In this document: one piece after another, positions 51,346 to 63,216 of the stretch
How positions within the stretch are numbered: the first letter of the stretch is position 1
How the letters are laid out: each line of letters starts with the position of its first letter
Made by a program: the position numbers and the translations under genes
Origin: Xestospongia bergquistia
Lineage: Eukaryota; Porifera; Demospongiae; Haplosclerida; Petrosiidae
Direction: 5' to 3'
Assembly: GCA_963965975.1 (NCBI GenBank)
Contig: OZ014411.1
Span: forward strand, 10,981,501-11,045,500
Length of the DNA: 64,000 nt
Notes under the pieces: generated by a model
Databases searched by the model: none
What the model was told of the DNA's origin: nothing
What the model saw: the letters and a program-made list of their open reading frames with translations, nothing else

Positions 51346-52390
51346 TCATGTGGATTACTCCAGTCAATAACATAGTTAATTCAACTAAATAACAGTGACA
51401 GTCAATGCCTGTGACTCTATCATATCACACTAGATCTGTTTTTCTATACTCTCAGTGACTTGGATTTAAAAGTGTTTTAAAATGTCTTATCACTGATGTA
51501 TAATAACTGAAATAAGTCACTTTATTTAGTAATGATTAAACGATGTGGTATTTCCATATTAATAGGTGTAAATATTATTATCCATGGCAACCTATCCTTG
51601 CGAGATGAACAGTGGTCACTATAGTGGCAGACACACTAGCTGTTCATCAAAATGAAAGGTCTAAAGTGTGGCCTTCTTGTTGTATAAACGCAAATTGTGA
51701 TTAGTGACTAAAGAATCTAAGTCTGAAAAAGGTAATTATTATAGTAACAGTTATTTAAGTACTTAAATTACTTTCATGCACTTAGCTATGATTATTAATG
51801 ATTTATATGTTTGATCAAAAATATTAACTACACAATAATAGTTTTATTTATAGTATACAGCTTCTATAAAGACTAGCACATATTTAAACAACAGTAAGAC
51901 AACCTAACGAGTCATTATACCAAGTTACTTTTAAAAGATCATAAATATGCAATTTACTTTAATTATGTAGTTTAGAGAAAGAGATTTCATATTCTGAACA
52001 CCACACACTTATGACTATCATTGCTCATTGTTGAGTGGACCATTGGGTAAGTAACTTATAATGTTATATTTGGAAATCCTTTAAATGACCTTTGGTACTT
52101 TTATATTACAAATATTGATTTATTATAAAGAGATAATACAGAAGAAATAGGATTTGGAATGACTGTTCTCAGCTTCCATACTATTACTAGAATATAAATT
52201 GCAAGACTGGTATTTACACCTTATAACTGTGTATTGGAGCTCTTGTGAGTGTAAATTTGAAACTGTTTTAAAATTCAAGAAAAAAAACTACTTACAAAGA
52301 AAATAAGTCTAGAACTTTAGATAGTAAAACAAAAATACTTGAAGACTTAAATTGTGATAACATAATACATATACAATATAATAAACTATA

Positions 52391-52426
52391 TGTGACCGGA
52401 TTTGCGAAAAGGGACCACTTCTGTCA
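52391..52426 (+). repeat. Left terminal inverted repeat
   Basis: Begins TGTGACCGGATTTGCGAAAA and continues to CTGTCA. It differs from the right end at three positions. Confidence 0.9.
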
Positions 52427-52690
52427 AAAACAAAAATTTCAGTATGGACAGAAAAAGTGATGATTTCAATATTTTGGGTAAATTGAGTTAAACCAAAAAA
52501 CGAAGAGAACAGTTCTTGACAGTCATTTTGAAGCGTGTAGAAAGCCAAAGATCTTTCTAGCTTTGCACGTAGAAGCATTCGCGTTCTCAGGATAAGATGA
52601 ATACGATAAATACACGGAGTATATGACACGAGCGTGTCCAAAGATATTCGATAAACAGTTCGCGGCAATAAATTTCTAGAAAAGATTCGA

Positions 52691-55600
52691 TGGCTTCATC
52701 AAGGGACGTTGCGAAGGCTTTAAACATGATTGGAGCAGATTTTCTCTCCTCGAGTGATAAAAAAGCACTCGATGACCTGATATACGAGTACTTTGACCCT
52801 CGAAGTAAGTGTGATATCATGAATTTCATTACATAACAATGAATACAATTTGCATTTTAAAAGGCAATGATGATTCTGATGATTCTGATGATTCAGATGA
52901 ATTTGAAGATTTCTTCCAAACAGAAGGTAATTGAGTCTCTAATATACATAATTCTCAGTGATGAAAAAAAAGTTCTAACTAACAGCTGCTCTAAATTTTA
53001 AAATCTTGTTGTCGACTTTTAGCACATAAGACCTCTCCAGCTGACAAGAATAAACTGACAGACAACAGTAATTATCTAGCTTGGGGTAGGAATAAAAGTA
53101 TGATAACATTAACTATACCTTTGGTCTTACATTAGAGCATACCACCCCTCCAACTTATGAGAATCTCCTGGAGGAAAGCAGTGATTCTTTAGCTAGTGGT
53201 AAAGACTAAAGTGTGCTAATATTATGTTAACTTCACCTTTTGTCACTTGTTAGCACACGTGAACTCTACAGTTGGCCAACAAGTCGAAGAAAACAGCCAT
53301 TTCATCATTACAGGTAAAAACTTAAATATTCTAACCTTTTCTAAAACAATAGAAAATACGACATCTACATCTGGACAACAACTTGGAGAAACTAACCGTT
53401 CTCTCACTAGTGGTAAGACTTTAAGTGGTCTAATATTATTTAAACTTCTGCCAAATGTTAGGATGTGTGACCTCTCAAATTGGTGAGCATCTCCTTGAAG
53501 AAGACACACATTATCCAACTAGTGGTAAAAATGAAAATGTGCAAATTTTAACTATACCTTTTGTCAAATGATAGCACATACAACTACTCCACCTGGACAA
53601 CATCTTGTTGTTGGAGACAACAGCCATTATCCAACTAGTGGTAAGAATGAAAATGTGCAAATATTAACTAAACCTTATGTCAAATGATAGCACATACAAC
53701 TACTCCAGCTGAACAACATCTTGTTGGAGACAACAGCCATTATCCAACTAGTGGTAAAAATGAAAATGTGCAAATTTTAACTATACCTTTTGTCAAATGA
53801 TAGCACATACAGCTGGCCAACATAATGAAGTGCTGATTGGTGGAAGTGAGAGTGATGGACACCCAGTTCTAGAGAGTAAGTATTGAATATGTAATACAAA
53901 AAATAACAACAAAACCTATAATTAGTTGGTGGTGAAGTCTTGATTGGTGGAAGTGAGAGTGACGACAGTGATGATGAAAATGAACGTGAGTGTTTTTTTA
54001 CTTACAACTTTTGAATCTATAATTCTACAGCTATTATACCATCTACTGTTGCTCTTGATGTCCGTACCATTGATGTAAATGAGGAACTGAAAATACAAGA
54101 ATTTGCTAAGAATGGGTGTACTTGTCAACAAGGAGAAAAACAACAACCTTGCTGTACATCCATTACTTCTGATGAATATAAGAGTTACAGGATGAGCATA
54201 TTTGAGCTGACAAAGAAGGAATTGGATTTGGTAGTCATTGGTCAAATAGCAGCTATGACTAACTTCAGTGACGTAAAAGTTAACCACCATTTCTCTCAGA
54301 CTCGGAAACACCAGCACTCTACATTTCTACATGGAGGAAGACGGGTCTGTTTAAAGACCTTTCTGTTTTTACATGACATCAGCATTAAGAAATACAAGGC
54401 GCTAAAAAGGCATTACCATGAAAATGGTATTGCTACACGACAACATGGCAACGAGGGAAGGTTACCAGCTAATACCATGACAAGAGATGATATCAACAAC
54501 TTATTGAGATTCCTGGACAACTACAGCGAAGAGAACGCAATTCTTTTACCAGGTAGAATTCCAGGATACAAAAGGGATGACTGTAAGCTATTACCATCAA
54601 GCAATACAAAGAAAATGATTTGGATGAAATACAAAGACTCAATTGAACAATATGGAGGTCGATGTGCTGCTTACACTACTTTCTGCTGTTATTGGAGGAA
54701 GCTTCGACCAACTCTTTGTATTACAAAACCTATGGCTGACCTTTGTGCCATTTGCCACAAGAACAGCTCTCTTATCACTAGTTCCTTTAGATTTGGGACA
54801 CCAGAAAGTGAAAAAACAGAGGTAATATTACAAGGAATGAGTGGATATATTACACTACAATATAAACATTATATTAATTACATAAGTACTTGAACTTTAG
54901 GTTTTAAAAAAGGCTAAGGAACATCTAGAGTTAGTCAAAACAGAGAGAGACTATTATCGTCTTGTGACAAAAGAGGCACATCGTATTTCAGTGGAGCATT
55001 TTTCCATCAATAACAAGTACTCACCTCCACAACCAGGTCTATACAGTCAACCTCAATCTGGGCCTAGCCTGGCCCATTACAGCTTTGATTTTGCTCAACA
55101 GGTTCTATAAAATGAAACATGATAAACCTAATTTAACATAATTTATAGGTGCACTTTCCATGTGACCCATGGCAGCCTGGACCACTCTATTTCAAAACAC
55201 CTCGGAAGTGCGGTATCTTTGGAGTGCATTGCGAGAGTATTCCAATGCAGATGAATTACCTAATTGATGAGTCAGCAGTAACAGGAAAAGGGGCTAATGA
55301 AGTCATCAGTATGCTCCACCACTTCTTTGAGACACATGGTCTTGGAGAAGCACATTGCCATCTACATGCTGACAATTGCGTTGGGCAAAATAAAAACAAC
55401 ACAGTAATTCAGGTACTATAATAAGCTACTTTCAAATTAACAATAACACTCAAATTTAGTACCTTTTATGGAGAGTTCTTGTCGGTCTACACAGTTGCAT
55501 CACTCTCTCTTTCCTTCCAGTCGGACACACAAAATTTTCCCCAGACTGGTGTTTTGGACTTCTGAAACAAAAATACAGAAGAACAATAGTTGGTTGCTTA

Positions 55601-56168
55601 AATGACATTCACCATCTTGTTGAGCAATCAGCTGAAGTCAACCAGGCCCAGTTAGTTGTTACCCAGGATGGAGAGATGATTGTAAAAATGTATGACTGGT
55701 CAAACTTTCTCAACCCTCACTTTAAAAAAATTCCTGGTATAAAAAAATTTAAACATTTTCACATCAATACAGACAAACCAGGTATTTTCTAAAATTTTTT
55801 TTAACTTCTTATCTATACCTATTATAGGAAAGATAGCAGTAAAAACTTCTTCATTTTCTACTGTACATACATTTAATGCACTAATTACTCCGTGGACTCC
55901 GTCTCAAGACAGCCTACCACTTATAATTATCCCTAAAGGGTTAAATTCCAAGAGACAGTGGTACCTTTATGATCATATTAGGGAACACTGCCCTAATGAA
56001 TTTTGTAAGAACGCTGTCTGTCCTCATCCAACTGTACCACGGCCACCTGAGAGCACCAGCAACAAGACCATGCCTCTGTCTCCAATTACTAATGCCGAAC
56101 CACCATCAAAAAGATGTAGGATATGTCAAGAGACAGGACACAATTCACGTAGCTGTAATAACAAGTAG
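52691..56168 (+). CDS. Transposase of the TIR element, 16 exons
   Basis: The start at 52691 (MASSRDVAKALNMIGADFLS) is followed by exons joining in phase with GT/AG sites: 52691-52804, 52864-52926, 53023-53085, 53136-53198, 53254-53313, 53353-53412, 53462-53524, 53575-53640, 53691-53753, 53804-53875, 53926-53985, 54031-54821, 54901-55101, 55149-55412, 55460-55781 and 55828-56168. The N-terminus is acidic, then Thr/Ser/Pro-rich from tandemly repeated exons. A Cys cluster (NGCTCQQGEKQQPCC) follows, then KKELDLVVIGQIAAM and a CAICHK pair. HADNCVGQNKNN lies in the 14th exon, and WCFGLLKQKYRR and DWSNFLNPHFKKI in the 15th. The last exon ends with a CCHC knuckle (CRICQETGHNSRSC). The H-x-DNCxGQNKN motif is typical of a widespread uncharacterised family (DUF7869-like, from memory), probably an RNase H-fold DDE domain with D as a catalytic residue. 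No in-frame stop was found. Confidence 0.8.
53023..53875 (+). repeat. Tandemly duplicated exon-intron units in the transposase
   Basis: Eight consecutive exons of 60-72 nt, all phase 1 at both ends, are spaced about 100-120 bp apart. The best preserved pair (53575-53640 and 53691-53753) encodes AHTTTPPGQHLVVGDNSHYP and a close variant. Others keep the frame ending PTSG or TSG before the donor, and a start AH or EN. The introns also match (ATGAAAATGTGCAAATTTTA in three of them), so whole exon-intron units were copied. The products would form a variable-length hydrophilic N-terminal repeat. Confidence 0.8.
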
Positions 56169-56641
56169 TTAGTCATATTAATAAAAGAAATCTTTTAAGT
56201 TAATACAATTCACGTACTTTCACAATTTTTCAATTACACGATAAAAGTAACCTCGAGAGCTATTGAGAGTTTATGCTCTTTCTTGTAACGATTGTAGATC
56301 ACTACAATAGTTCCTTCGCCAATTTCAGATCAAATTAAACTTTAAAGGTAATGAAAACAGCAGGATTGTAGAGGATTCCTTGTCCCTTAGAAAAGCTACT
56401 AAAAATTTACTGTGCTAAAATGTGCTTTTCTGGATCACGTGATTTGCGGAAAAAATTAGTATACGGTATGCGTGGGCGGAAAGATTAAATTCCTTATTTC
56501 TCAAAATTAACTTTTTGTAATAGCCAATGTCTTTTCGTTTATACATTGTTACTTTAACAACGCATGCGTCTACCAAAGGTATCAACAAATTCAGCGTGTA
56601 GAATACTTTAAAATGGTATGAAAAAGTCAAAATGACAGAAA

Positions 56642-56677
56642 TGACGGAAGTGGTCCCTTTTTGCATATCCGGTCACA
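56642..56677 (-). repeat. Right terminal inverted repeat
   Basis: Reverse complement begins TGTGACCGGATATGCAAAAA and ends CCGTCA, pairing with 52391-52426. Confidence 0.9.
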
Positions 56678-57927
56678 TATATATATAATAACTATGAGTT
56701 ACTTTAGAATTACAAACTATTGTCCATCACAATCTCTATGACAGCAGGTATATCTTTTTGTGAGTCTTTAGTCCAAACACATAGTACTGGATCATCAATA
56801 AAATTGACTAGAGAGGTTTTAGGTATGCAACGTCATAAATAAAGTAAGAACCCACCATGTAGATCAAGGGACTCTCAAAAGAATTCAGTTCACAGGTAGC
56901 TTCTTCCTCTAATATGATATGGAAAGAGGTCTCTTCAACAGGTGTGATCATGTATGAATCATTGAACAAAAATTAAGCATGTTAAGAGTAGTCAATATAT
57001 ATAGTTATTAGCTTATCCTTTATACTTTGATCAGAAAATATTCAAAGTAACTAGTCTTGATGTTCAAGTCCCGCCTAATGAATGACTAATATATATAACA
57101 GTTGGCTTATTATTCATGATAATAGACAACACTATCTACAGTTAACATTAACTTCATAAACTGTACTAGTCTCCTCAAGGCAGATTTTAGGGATCAACAA
57201 TTCAGATAATAACTAAAAAGCAATAAGAACATTATATCATACAACATTAATTTAATAATAAAATACCTTAATTAATTCACAAGTTCTTTTGTTTCTTTGT
57301 CATCAAAAGTAGGGAAAAGTTTTCAATTTTTTTTTGGCCATGAGTGAATGGATGTTGATCCTTCATTCAACAGCTCTAAATTCCATCCTATACATGAATA
57401 GAGAAGAAATTAACAGATGTAAATAATGATAATGATATTAACAAGTTTCATTAACAATTCACTATTTTCCAAATCTTCAATAATGTGTATTGCTAAAGGA
57501 TTTCCAAAACTAGAGGTTCAAATCCTGTCATCTATTTCCTGTCTAGAAAATGTTCAAAGACTATCATCATTTTAGATCATCAACACATCCACTTGTGTCA
57601 CTTCAAAGACATTTGAAAGTCTTCTGCATTTTGGATAAGTAGTAACAGAATCTTAGGAGCAGATAGATGACATAGAAACTTGACTTCATCCAATAACTCT
57701 GTTTTCCAAGCAAACTGAGCAATTAAGAAATTCTTCATAACAAACTTACACAATGAATAATTGTCATACACTTACATAGACAGTAGAACCAATTTCATCT
57801 TTTAATATTTGGATATGTTTTAATCAGTTTATGACATACAGAGTTGTACTGATCACTTGAAGAGTTTCTTGTATGTATCATTATATCAAATGTTGAGAGA
57901 GATGAAATAATCTCTGTTCTTACTCTT

Positions 57928-58417
57928 CTAGTGAATTGTGGCTAATGTTTCCTCTGTTCTAAAAGAGAGAGCAGAGGTTATCACAAATGTATGATCCCAA
58001 TTTTGCAATGGAATATTTGAAGTTAAGGAACAAGGATCAGATATTTGTAGCACAACATTTGGTATAGTTGACTGGTGATCCAGACTATTGATGTCAAGAC
58101 TACTGTTTTCCTATTAATGATAATGTTATAATATTATCATAACATTATTAACAAAAACAACAACAGATCAATTTATTGACCTTCTCAATGGATCTTGCAC
58201 TATCTATAATCATTTTCAGCTTGACACAATCAGGTATTTTCTCAGCAGCTTCTTTGAGCTGTTTATCACTCATTGTAAGTCGTCCAAAATTGTTGAGGGA
58301 TTCCTTTGAATAACAGAAACGTAAATGGTCCATCAGCTGACAAATCTCCAACACAACACTACTTTCGAATGAGTGCAGTTGCAAAATTGTTATTGCGCAT
58401 GCGTGTAAGTTGGGCAT
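57928..58417 (-). CDS. Small two-exon gene, intact in copy 2
   Basis: Exon 1, 58181-58417, begins MPNLHACAITILQLHSFESS and continues with SDKQLKEAAEKIPDCVKLKM, ending at AAG|GTCAAT in phase 0. The intron is 70 nt. Exon 2, 57928-58110, begins ENSSLDINSLDHQS and contains NVVLQISDPCSLTSNIPLQN then FVITSALSFRTEETLATIH before a TAG. This gives 139 residues: an N-terminal helical half and a C-terminal half that looks beta-rich. I do not recognise the family, and further upstream exons are possible. The first codons overlap a TGCGCATGCG motif, so the true start may lie downstream. The paralogue at 3787-4060 is truncated. Confidence 0.6.
58394..58403. promoter_or_regulatory. NRF1-like motif
   Basis: TGCGCATGCG matches the core of the palindromic NRF1 site found in many animal promoters and is one of very few CpG-rich decamers in this region. 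It sits at the 5' end of the two-exon gene. The same motif is present in copy 1 at 4042-4051. Confidence 0.35.
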
Positions 58418-59142
58418 TATTAAGAAATTAGAACTTATGCTAGAAGTGTCAGTCTACCTACTCTACTTGCTTTAACTGTTAATCTTCATGTAATTGATTA
58501 AATATACCCGAGAGGTCCATGCACACAGACCTGGAATCTTTATCACCTGTTGTCAAAGTTTACAGAAACTATGTATATGACTTATAGAATCTGAGTATGT
58601 CCTTCATTCTGTTTGTCTCCAATTTTTAAAGACAAAATGCATATGACCCTGACCACTGGTTGCATTCTGAAACTGACTCATTCCATAAAGCAGACATGAC
58701 CTTATCCACTTATGTCTTAAAAGAAAAGGCTATTGCTACAAAGATTTTTAAAATCTAAAAGATGTACAAACTATCTCAGTCTACAATGGAACAACTTCTT
58801 AAGATGTAACTGTTTTTATGAAAGTTACTTGTATAACTACATAATAAATTGAAGTCCATCACAAATTTGCCTGAAGGTATTAATAGAACTGATATGATGG
58901 TGGCCATTTGTCGTTATATGCTCTTGTTACTTACTAGCTTTCTGCTAGTTTCTATTAGAGTTATAAACTGACCCATTTCCTCAGTCTAACACTCAGTATT
59001 TTACCTCTTGGGTTTCTGTTGGTTGGCAGAAACATTGTGTTTCTTCTTGTTCACCTTGCCACCAAAGATCTAACCTAAGACTAATCATTGTCATTTTTCT
59101 ATCACTTCCTCTTGTGCTGTCTTTTCTCTACTTACACTTCTA

Positions 59143-59190
59143 TTGTTACTGTTACTACTTTGTGGTGATGTAGAATCTAACCCTGGCCCT
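59143..59190 (+). other. 2A-like ribosome-skipping motif
   Basis: The frame reads a run of leucines, then CGDVESNPGP, matching the D(V/I)ExNPGP consensus of 2A peptides, at which the ribosome omits a peptide bond between Gly and Pro. The leucine run upstream, beginning near 59117, resembles a signal-like leader. 2A motifs at the N-terminus of APE-type non-LTR retrotransposon polyproteins are known from several marine invertebrates. Confidence 0.8.
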
Positions 59191-59815
59191 CCAAATAATA
59201 CTGTAAAGTGTGTTTGCTCATCCTATGATAAGTCTGGGCTGATAGTTCAGTATGAAATGTGCTCAAACTGGTCTCATTGTGACTGTGTCAAGATTTCTTC
59301 AGTCATCGTTGACAATCTCCCTTCTAACTGTCCCTTTTATATCAAGTCTTACCTCTTACTTTTCTTTGACCCAAGATCAGACATTTCTAACCTCAAAGTT
59401 CACATTATCAGGCTTGAAAAATCCTGTTCTCGCAGGTCTCAACCCCTAGTTATTTAGCTCTCTTTTCTACCTCCTCCTCATCTCCTCTTCCCATCTCCAG
59501 TACTAGCCTAACCACTCTTCCATTATCATTACCTAATAATTTTAATCATCCTCTGCCATATCATCCCACTTCATCACTCCTTTACTTCCTTGTCCTTTTC
59601 CTCTGCTGTTACTACATCCTCTCTACTTCATTCTACTACTACTACTACCTTATCCTCATCCACTTCCAGCACTACATCACTTCCACTTAATCATTCTACT
59701 GCTCCTCTTGCTATTATCACTGCTACTCCTACTATAACCACTCCCTCTTCCTCTGGTACTTCTCTACCTGAATCTTCACAACCTCCTTTTTTAGCAAAAG
59801 TCATCACCCTCTACA

Positions 59816-59837
59816 ACCCCCCCCCCCCCCCCCCCAC
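59816..59837. repeat. Poly-C tract
   Basis: About 21 consecutive C residues inside the retrotransposon linker, likely length-variable. Confidence 0.9.
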
Positions 59838-62644
59838 TCTTTTCCTCCACACTTTCCACATCCACCACCTTCCATTTCTTCCTCCTCATCCCAGTCTTCA
59901 ATCCATTGTACAGTTACCTCCTCCCCTACCAAGTCTTCCATCCAACTTACCAATATCTTGCCCTACCTCCAAGTCTCCTACCCAACTTACCTCTACTTCT
60001 CCCACCTCCATTACTTCATCACAACATACCATTACCTCTTTTTCCAAATTGCCAATCCAACCTACCATTACTTCCTTCTCCTCTAAGTATTCAATACACA
60101 ACCTACCTCCACCTCTGACTCCACCAACTCTTCAATCCGATCTACCATACTCTAACCTTATCATTTAAGACTAAACTGGATATCATATCTAATACTTTTG
60201 ACCTTAAGCAAATTGTTAATGTTCTCACTCATATACAACATCCACTATTAATCTTTTTTTTCATTTAATGTTGATAATTCTTCCTGCAGTATTCTTCCTC
60301 CTGTCTCTTCTTCAGACCATTTTCTCTTCTCATTTCTCTTCCCATGGAATCTGTTAACAGTCCTCCCCTTCTTCTCCTCACAAAACCTGGCTGTATCACC
60401 TCTCTGACTTTGAACTTCTTCATTCCTTTCAGAATTGCACAATCTCTCTACTTTCCCTCCTGAGTAAGATTCTGGAACATCACATTTTTAATTATCTGTA
60501 CAGCTTTTCTTCCATTATTAGCATTCCTACTAATTGTCAGTTTTTTTTTCTGACTTGGATTCTCAACTAAAACAGTTCTATTATCTATTGTATATTCTTA
60601 GTTTTCTTTATTGGATCTCCAAAAGCAGTCTGTACTGTCGAGTCATCTCTGGTGTGCCCCAAGGATCTATTCTCATGCCTCTCTTATTCATCATTTATAT
60701 AAATATCCTTACCAAACCCAAACCCAATCCAACATCAATCTCACTACATCATAGATTAGCTTTGTCATCTTCCTGTTTCTTACATCCATCACAAGTGAAA
60801 GGAGATGTTGTTACATGAAAGACAAAGATAAAAGGTTTCTTTGAAGACCTCCATCTTATGACTACAACTTTACACTCTCCCACCAACCCTAGAAATGTTG
60901 TTATGATCAGACAAAGAGGTAAGAATAGGATATGTAGGAATATAGAGAGATAGTGAGAGCTAGGGATGAATGGTTAGGATGACCAAATAAATAGAATGAT
61001 TGAATAGAATTAGTCCAAGCCCAATAGAACTAAACAATTTTAAAACTTACAAGCTATCACTGTGAAGTAAGTATGTGTCAGAGCTATATTAGGTTTACTG
61101 ACTTCTATATTATGTATTGTTCATTTGATCCATAACTCTAGCCAATTTAACAAATCCATAACAACACATGTTGAAGGAACTAGCGAGTAACTAAGAAAGT
61201 CCAGCAAGTACCTAAAATGTAGTTATATCTGACCAATCAGATTGCTTGATTTAATAATGAGAAGTATGTACAATCTAATAGACATCTAGTGAGTTTAGGA
61301 ATGAGACTTGCTAAGACAAAAAGTATATCTCTATATATTCAGTATAATGTACTGTACTTTGATGGATTCATACAGAGGGCGGAGCCCTGGGATATCCCCC
61401 AAGGATTTTCATATATATTTTTTATTTTTATAATTATTTAAGTTAAAGTTCAATGCGCATATTTTTTTTGAAAATATCCATTATTGCATTAAAGTCAACA
61501 TCTTTTAATGGAGGTCCTTCTATTACAACCTTCATTAAATGTTCAAGATTTGAATCATATAATCAACTACGTAGACATGTAATACAATAAGAGTTAATTT
61601 TCTAAAGAAAGAACAACAAAATACAGCATGATGCATATAGTACAATACTGCATGGTACATAAGAGAAGCATTGACCCAAAAAGTTCAAATCCTGTATGAA
61701 CCCCAACTTGTATTTATATTACATGTATAATGTGTAATAATTAATATAATAGACTAGATAATGTAATGATGTACTTGGATACAGGAGATAACCTGTTAAT
61801 ATAAATATAAACTACACTATTTGGCTCTTGTTAAAAATGGAAATTGGTCCAAATTAAATAGAAACTAACATTAATTGTATTATATTATACTTTGTATTCA
61901 AACAGGTCATTAGGAGATCAGTAATATACAAGAGAAACAAGTCTGTGTTGATATGGACAAACATAGATTTAACCAAGATGAAAGAGATTAGCAAACTATA
62001 TTTCCCTTTCACTCAAGTTTTAAATCATCTTGAGGTAAATAAATGACTACCTGTAACAGATCCCTCAATGCTAGCTACCTTTCTCTTACAGTACATGTCA
62101 ATTTATTATAGAATACCATCTTTTAAAGTCTTGAACTTATATTGTCTTTGATTGTCTCAAACTTCACTGCACCTTAAATTGCAAATGCAGATTTTTGAGC
62201 CACACCCACTCTAATTATTCAACTTATGGCTGTGTGTATGTGTAACTGTCTTTATACAGAGTTAAAGGACTCAGTTATGTTATCATTTCTAATTTAGACA
62301 TTGTATCAATTTTATACAATTTTTAGAAGAGAACCATATTAAAGATTAAGCCTACTATTGAAGCTTTGTCAAATTTGTTTTTTCTTGCTTTGTATGACTG
62401 ATTCCAACTGTACAACACCCACACATGTCTTATAAACATTCATGGTAAGTGCAAACAGTCTGTTTGGAAGTTAAAGTGTCCAACTAGTCCTTGGGAAGTA
62501 GTACCTGTTATTGAGTTAAGCCTTAAAACTAGCTGTACCTTTTGTAATCTGACATGAGGTCTATGATAAAGGTTCCTTTCAGTGGTTTAATTCCCACCTA
62601 AGTAATGCCTCTTGGGAGATTTTGTAGTAGATATTTACTAAATA

Positions 62645-62704
62645 CAGGTATTGAACTCTTGACCTTATGTAGACACCACTCTACCAACTGAGCTACTTTC
62701 ATCC
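62645..62704 (-). repeat. tRNA-derived SINE head, copy 2
   Basis: Same D-arm/A-box (GTAGCTCAGTTGGTAGAG) and degenerate B-box as at 7341-7397. Confidence 0.55.
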
Positions 62705-63137
62705 TAAAACCCAACTCTTAGCATACAATAATTATTTTATTTTATTTATTGTGATAAAAGGAAAAATACCTATTAAAAATTATAATTCAGTTTGTTTTGT
62801 GGTTGGCATATCTGATTCCAACTTTTTTCTCATAGGATTGATCTACGAGAAAAAGTTGGAGAAGAACAGACACTGTCAATTTCATTTGAAGTATCTATTT
62901 ATACATTGTCTTAACAGCTCTGAGCTTAATACATGTAATAATATTGACAGTGTAAACTTCAAAGAAGTTAGGGTGCAAATCTATAACATTATATTGCATT
63001 GTGTGGTTAGAGACCACTGTCAAAATATCACACCCAGAAGGTTACAAGTTGTTTTGACAGCTGTCTTTGTGTCTTTAGTATAATATAATTCAGCTTACTT
63101 TGTGTTGTTGAGATGTTCTTATTAACTTTAGGGAATT

Positions 63138-63216
63138 GTGTACTACAATAGTACAATAGCCATAGTATTGTAGTACAACAGTACAATATAGTACAATAGT
63201 ACAATGTAGTACTATA
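63138..63216. repeat. GTACAATAGT-type simple repeat, copy 2
   Basis: Matches 7845-7922 almost base for base. Confidence 0.7.

Larger units (their letters stand above)
52391..56677 (+). mobile_element. Complete DNA transposon with 36-bp TIRs
   Basis: The left end (52391-52426) and right end (56642-56677) are inverted repeats starting TGTGACCGGAT, matching at 33 of 36 positions. Both ends abut TA-rich sequence (CTATA on the left, TATATATATA on the right), consistent with a TA or TATA target duplication that cannot be delimited in this context. The equivalent position in copy 1 (about 2535) is an empty TATATA site, which fixes the insertion boundaries. Inside is one long, apparently intact multi-exon gene. 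The element therefore looks recent and potentially autonomous. Superfamily uncertain. Confidence 0.9.
59060..60740 (+). pseudogene. Non-LTR retrotransposon remnant with 2A and PHD-like finger
   Basis: In order: the 2A leader (59117-59190), then a C-x-C ... C-x2-C-x4-H-x2-C arrangement (CVCSSYDK, YEMCSNWSHCDCVKIS; 59203-59300) typical of PHD-like fingers in CR1/L2-type ORFs. A Thr/Ser/Pro-rich linker spans 59590-60165 and contains a poly-C run. Then come the endonuclease end (NTFDLKQIVN, about 60190-60245), an RT lead-in (SLLSKILEHHI region, with stops) and GVPQGSILMPLLFIIYINIL at about 60650-60710, an RT motif. The catalytic YxDD segment kept in copy 1 is deleted here. Most of the endonuclease is missing, so the element is dead. 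Confidence 0.75.

Noticed and set aside
53922-54317. 131-codon minus-strand open frame inside the transposon
   Set aside because: It is antisense to transposase exons that join in phase and contain clear motifs.
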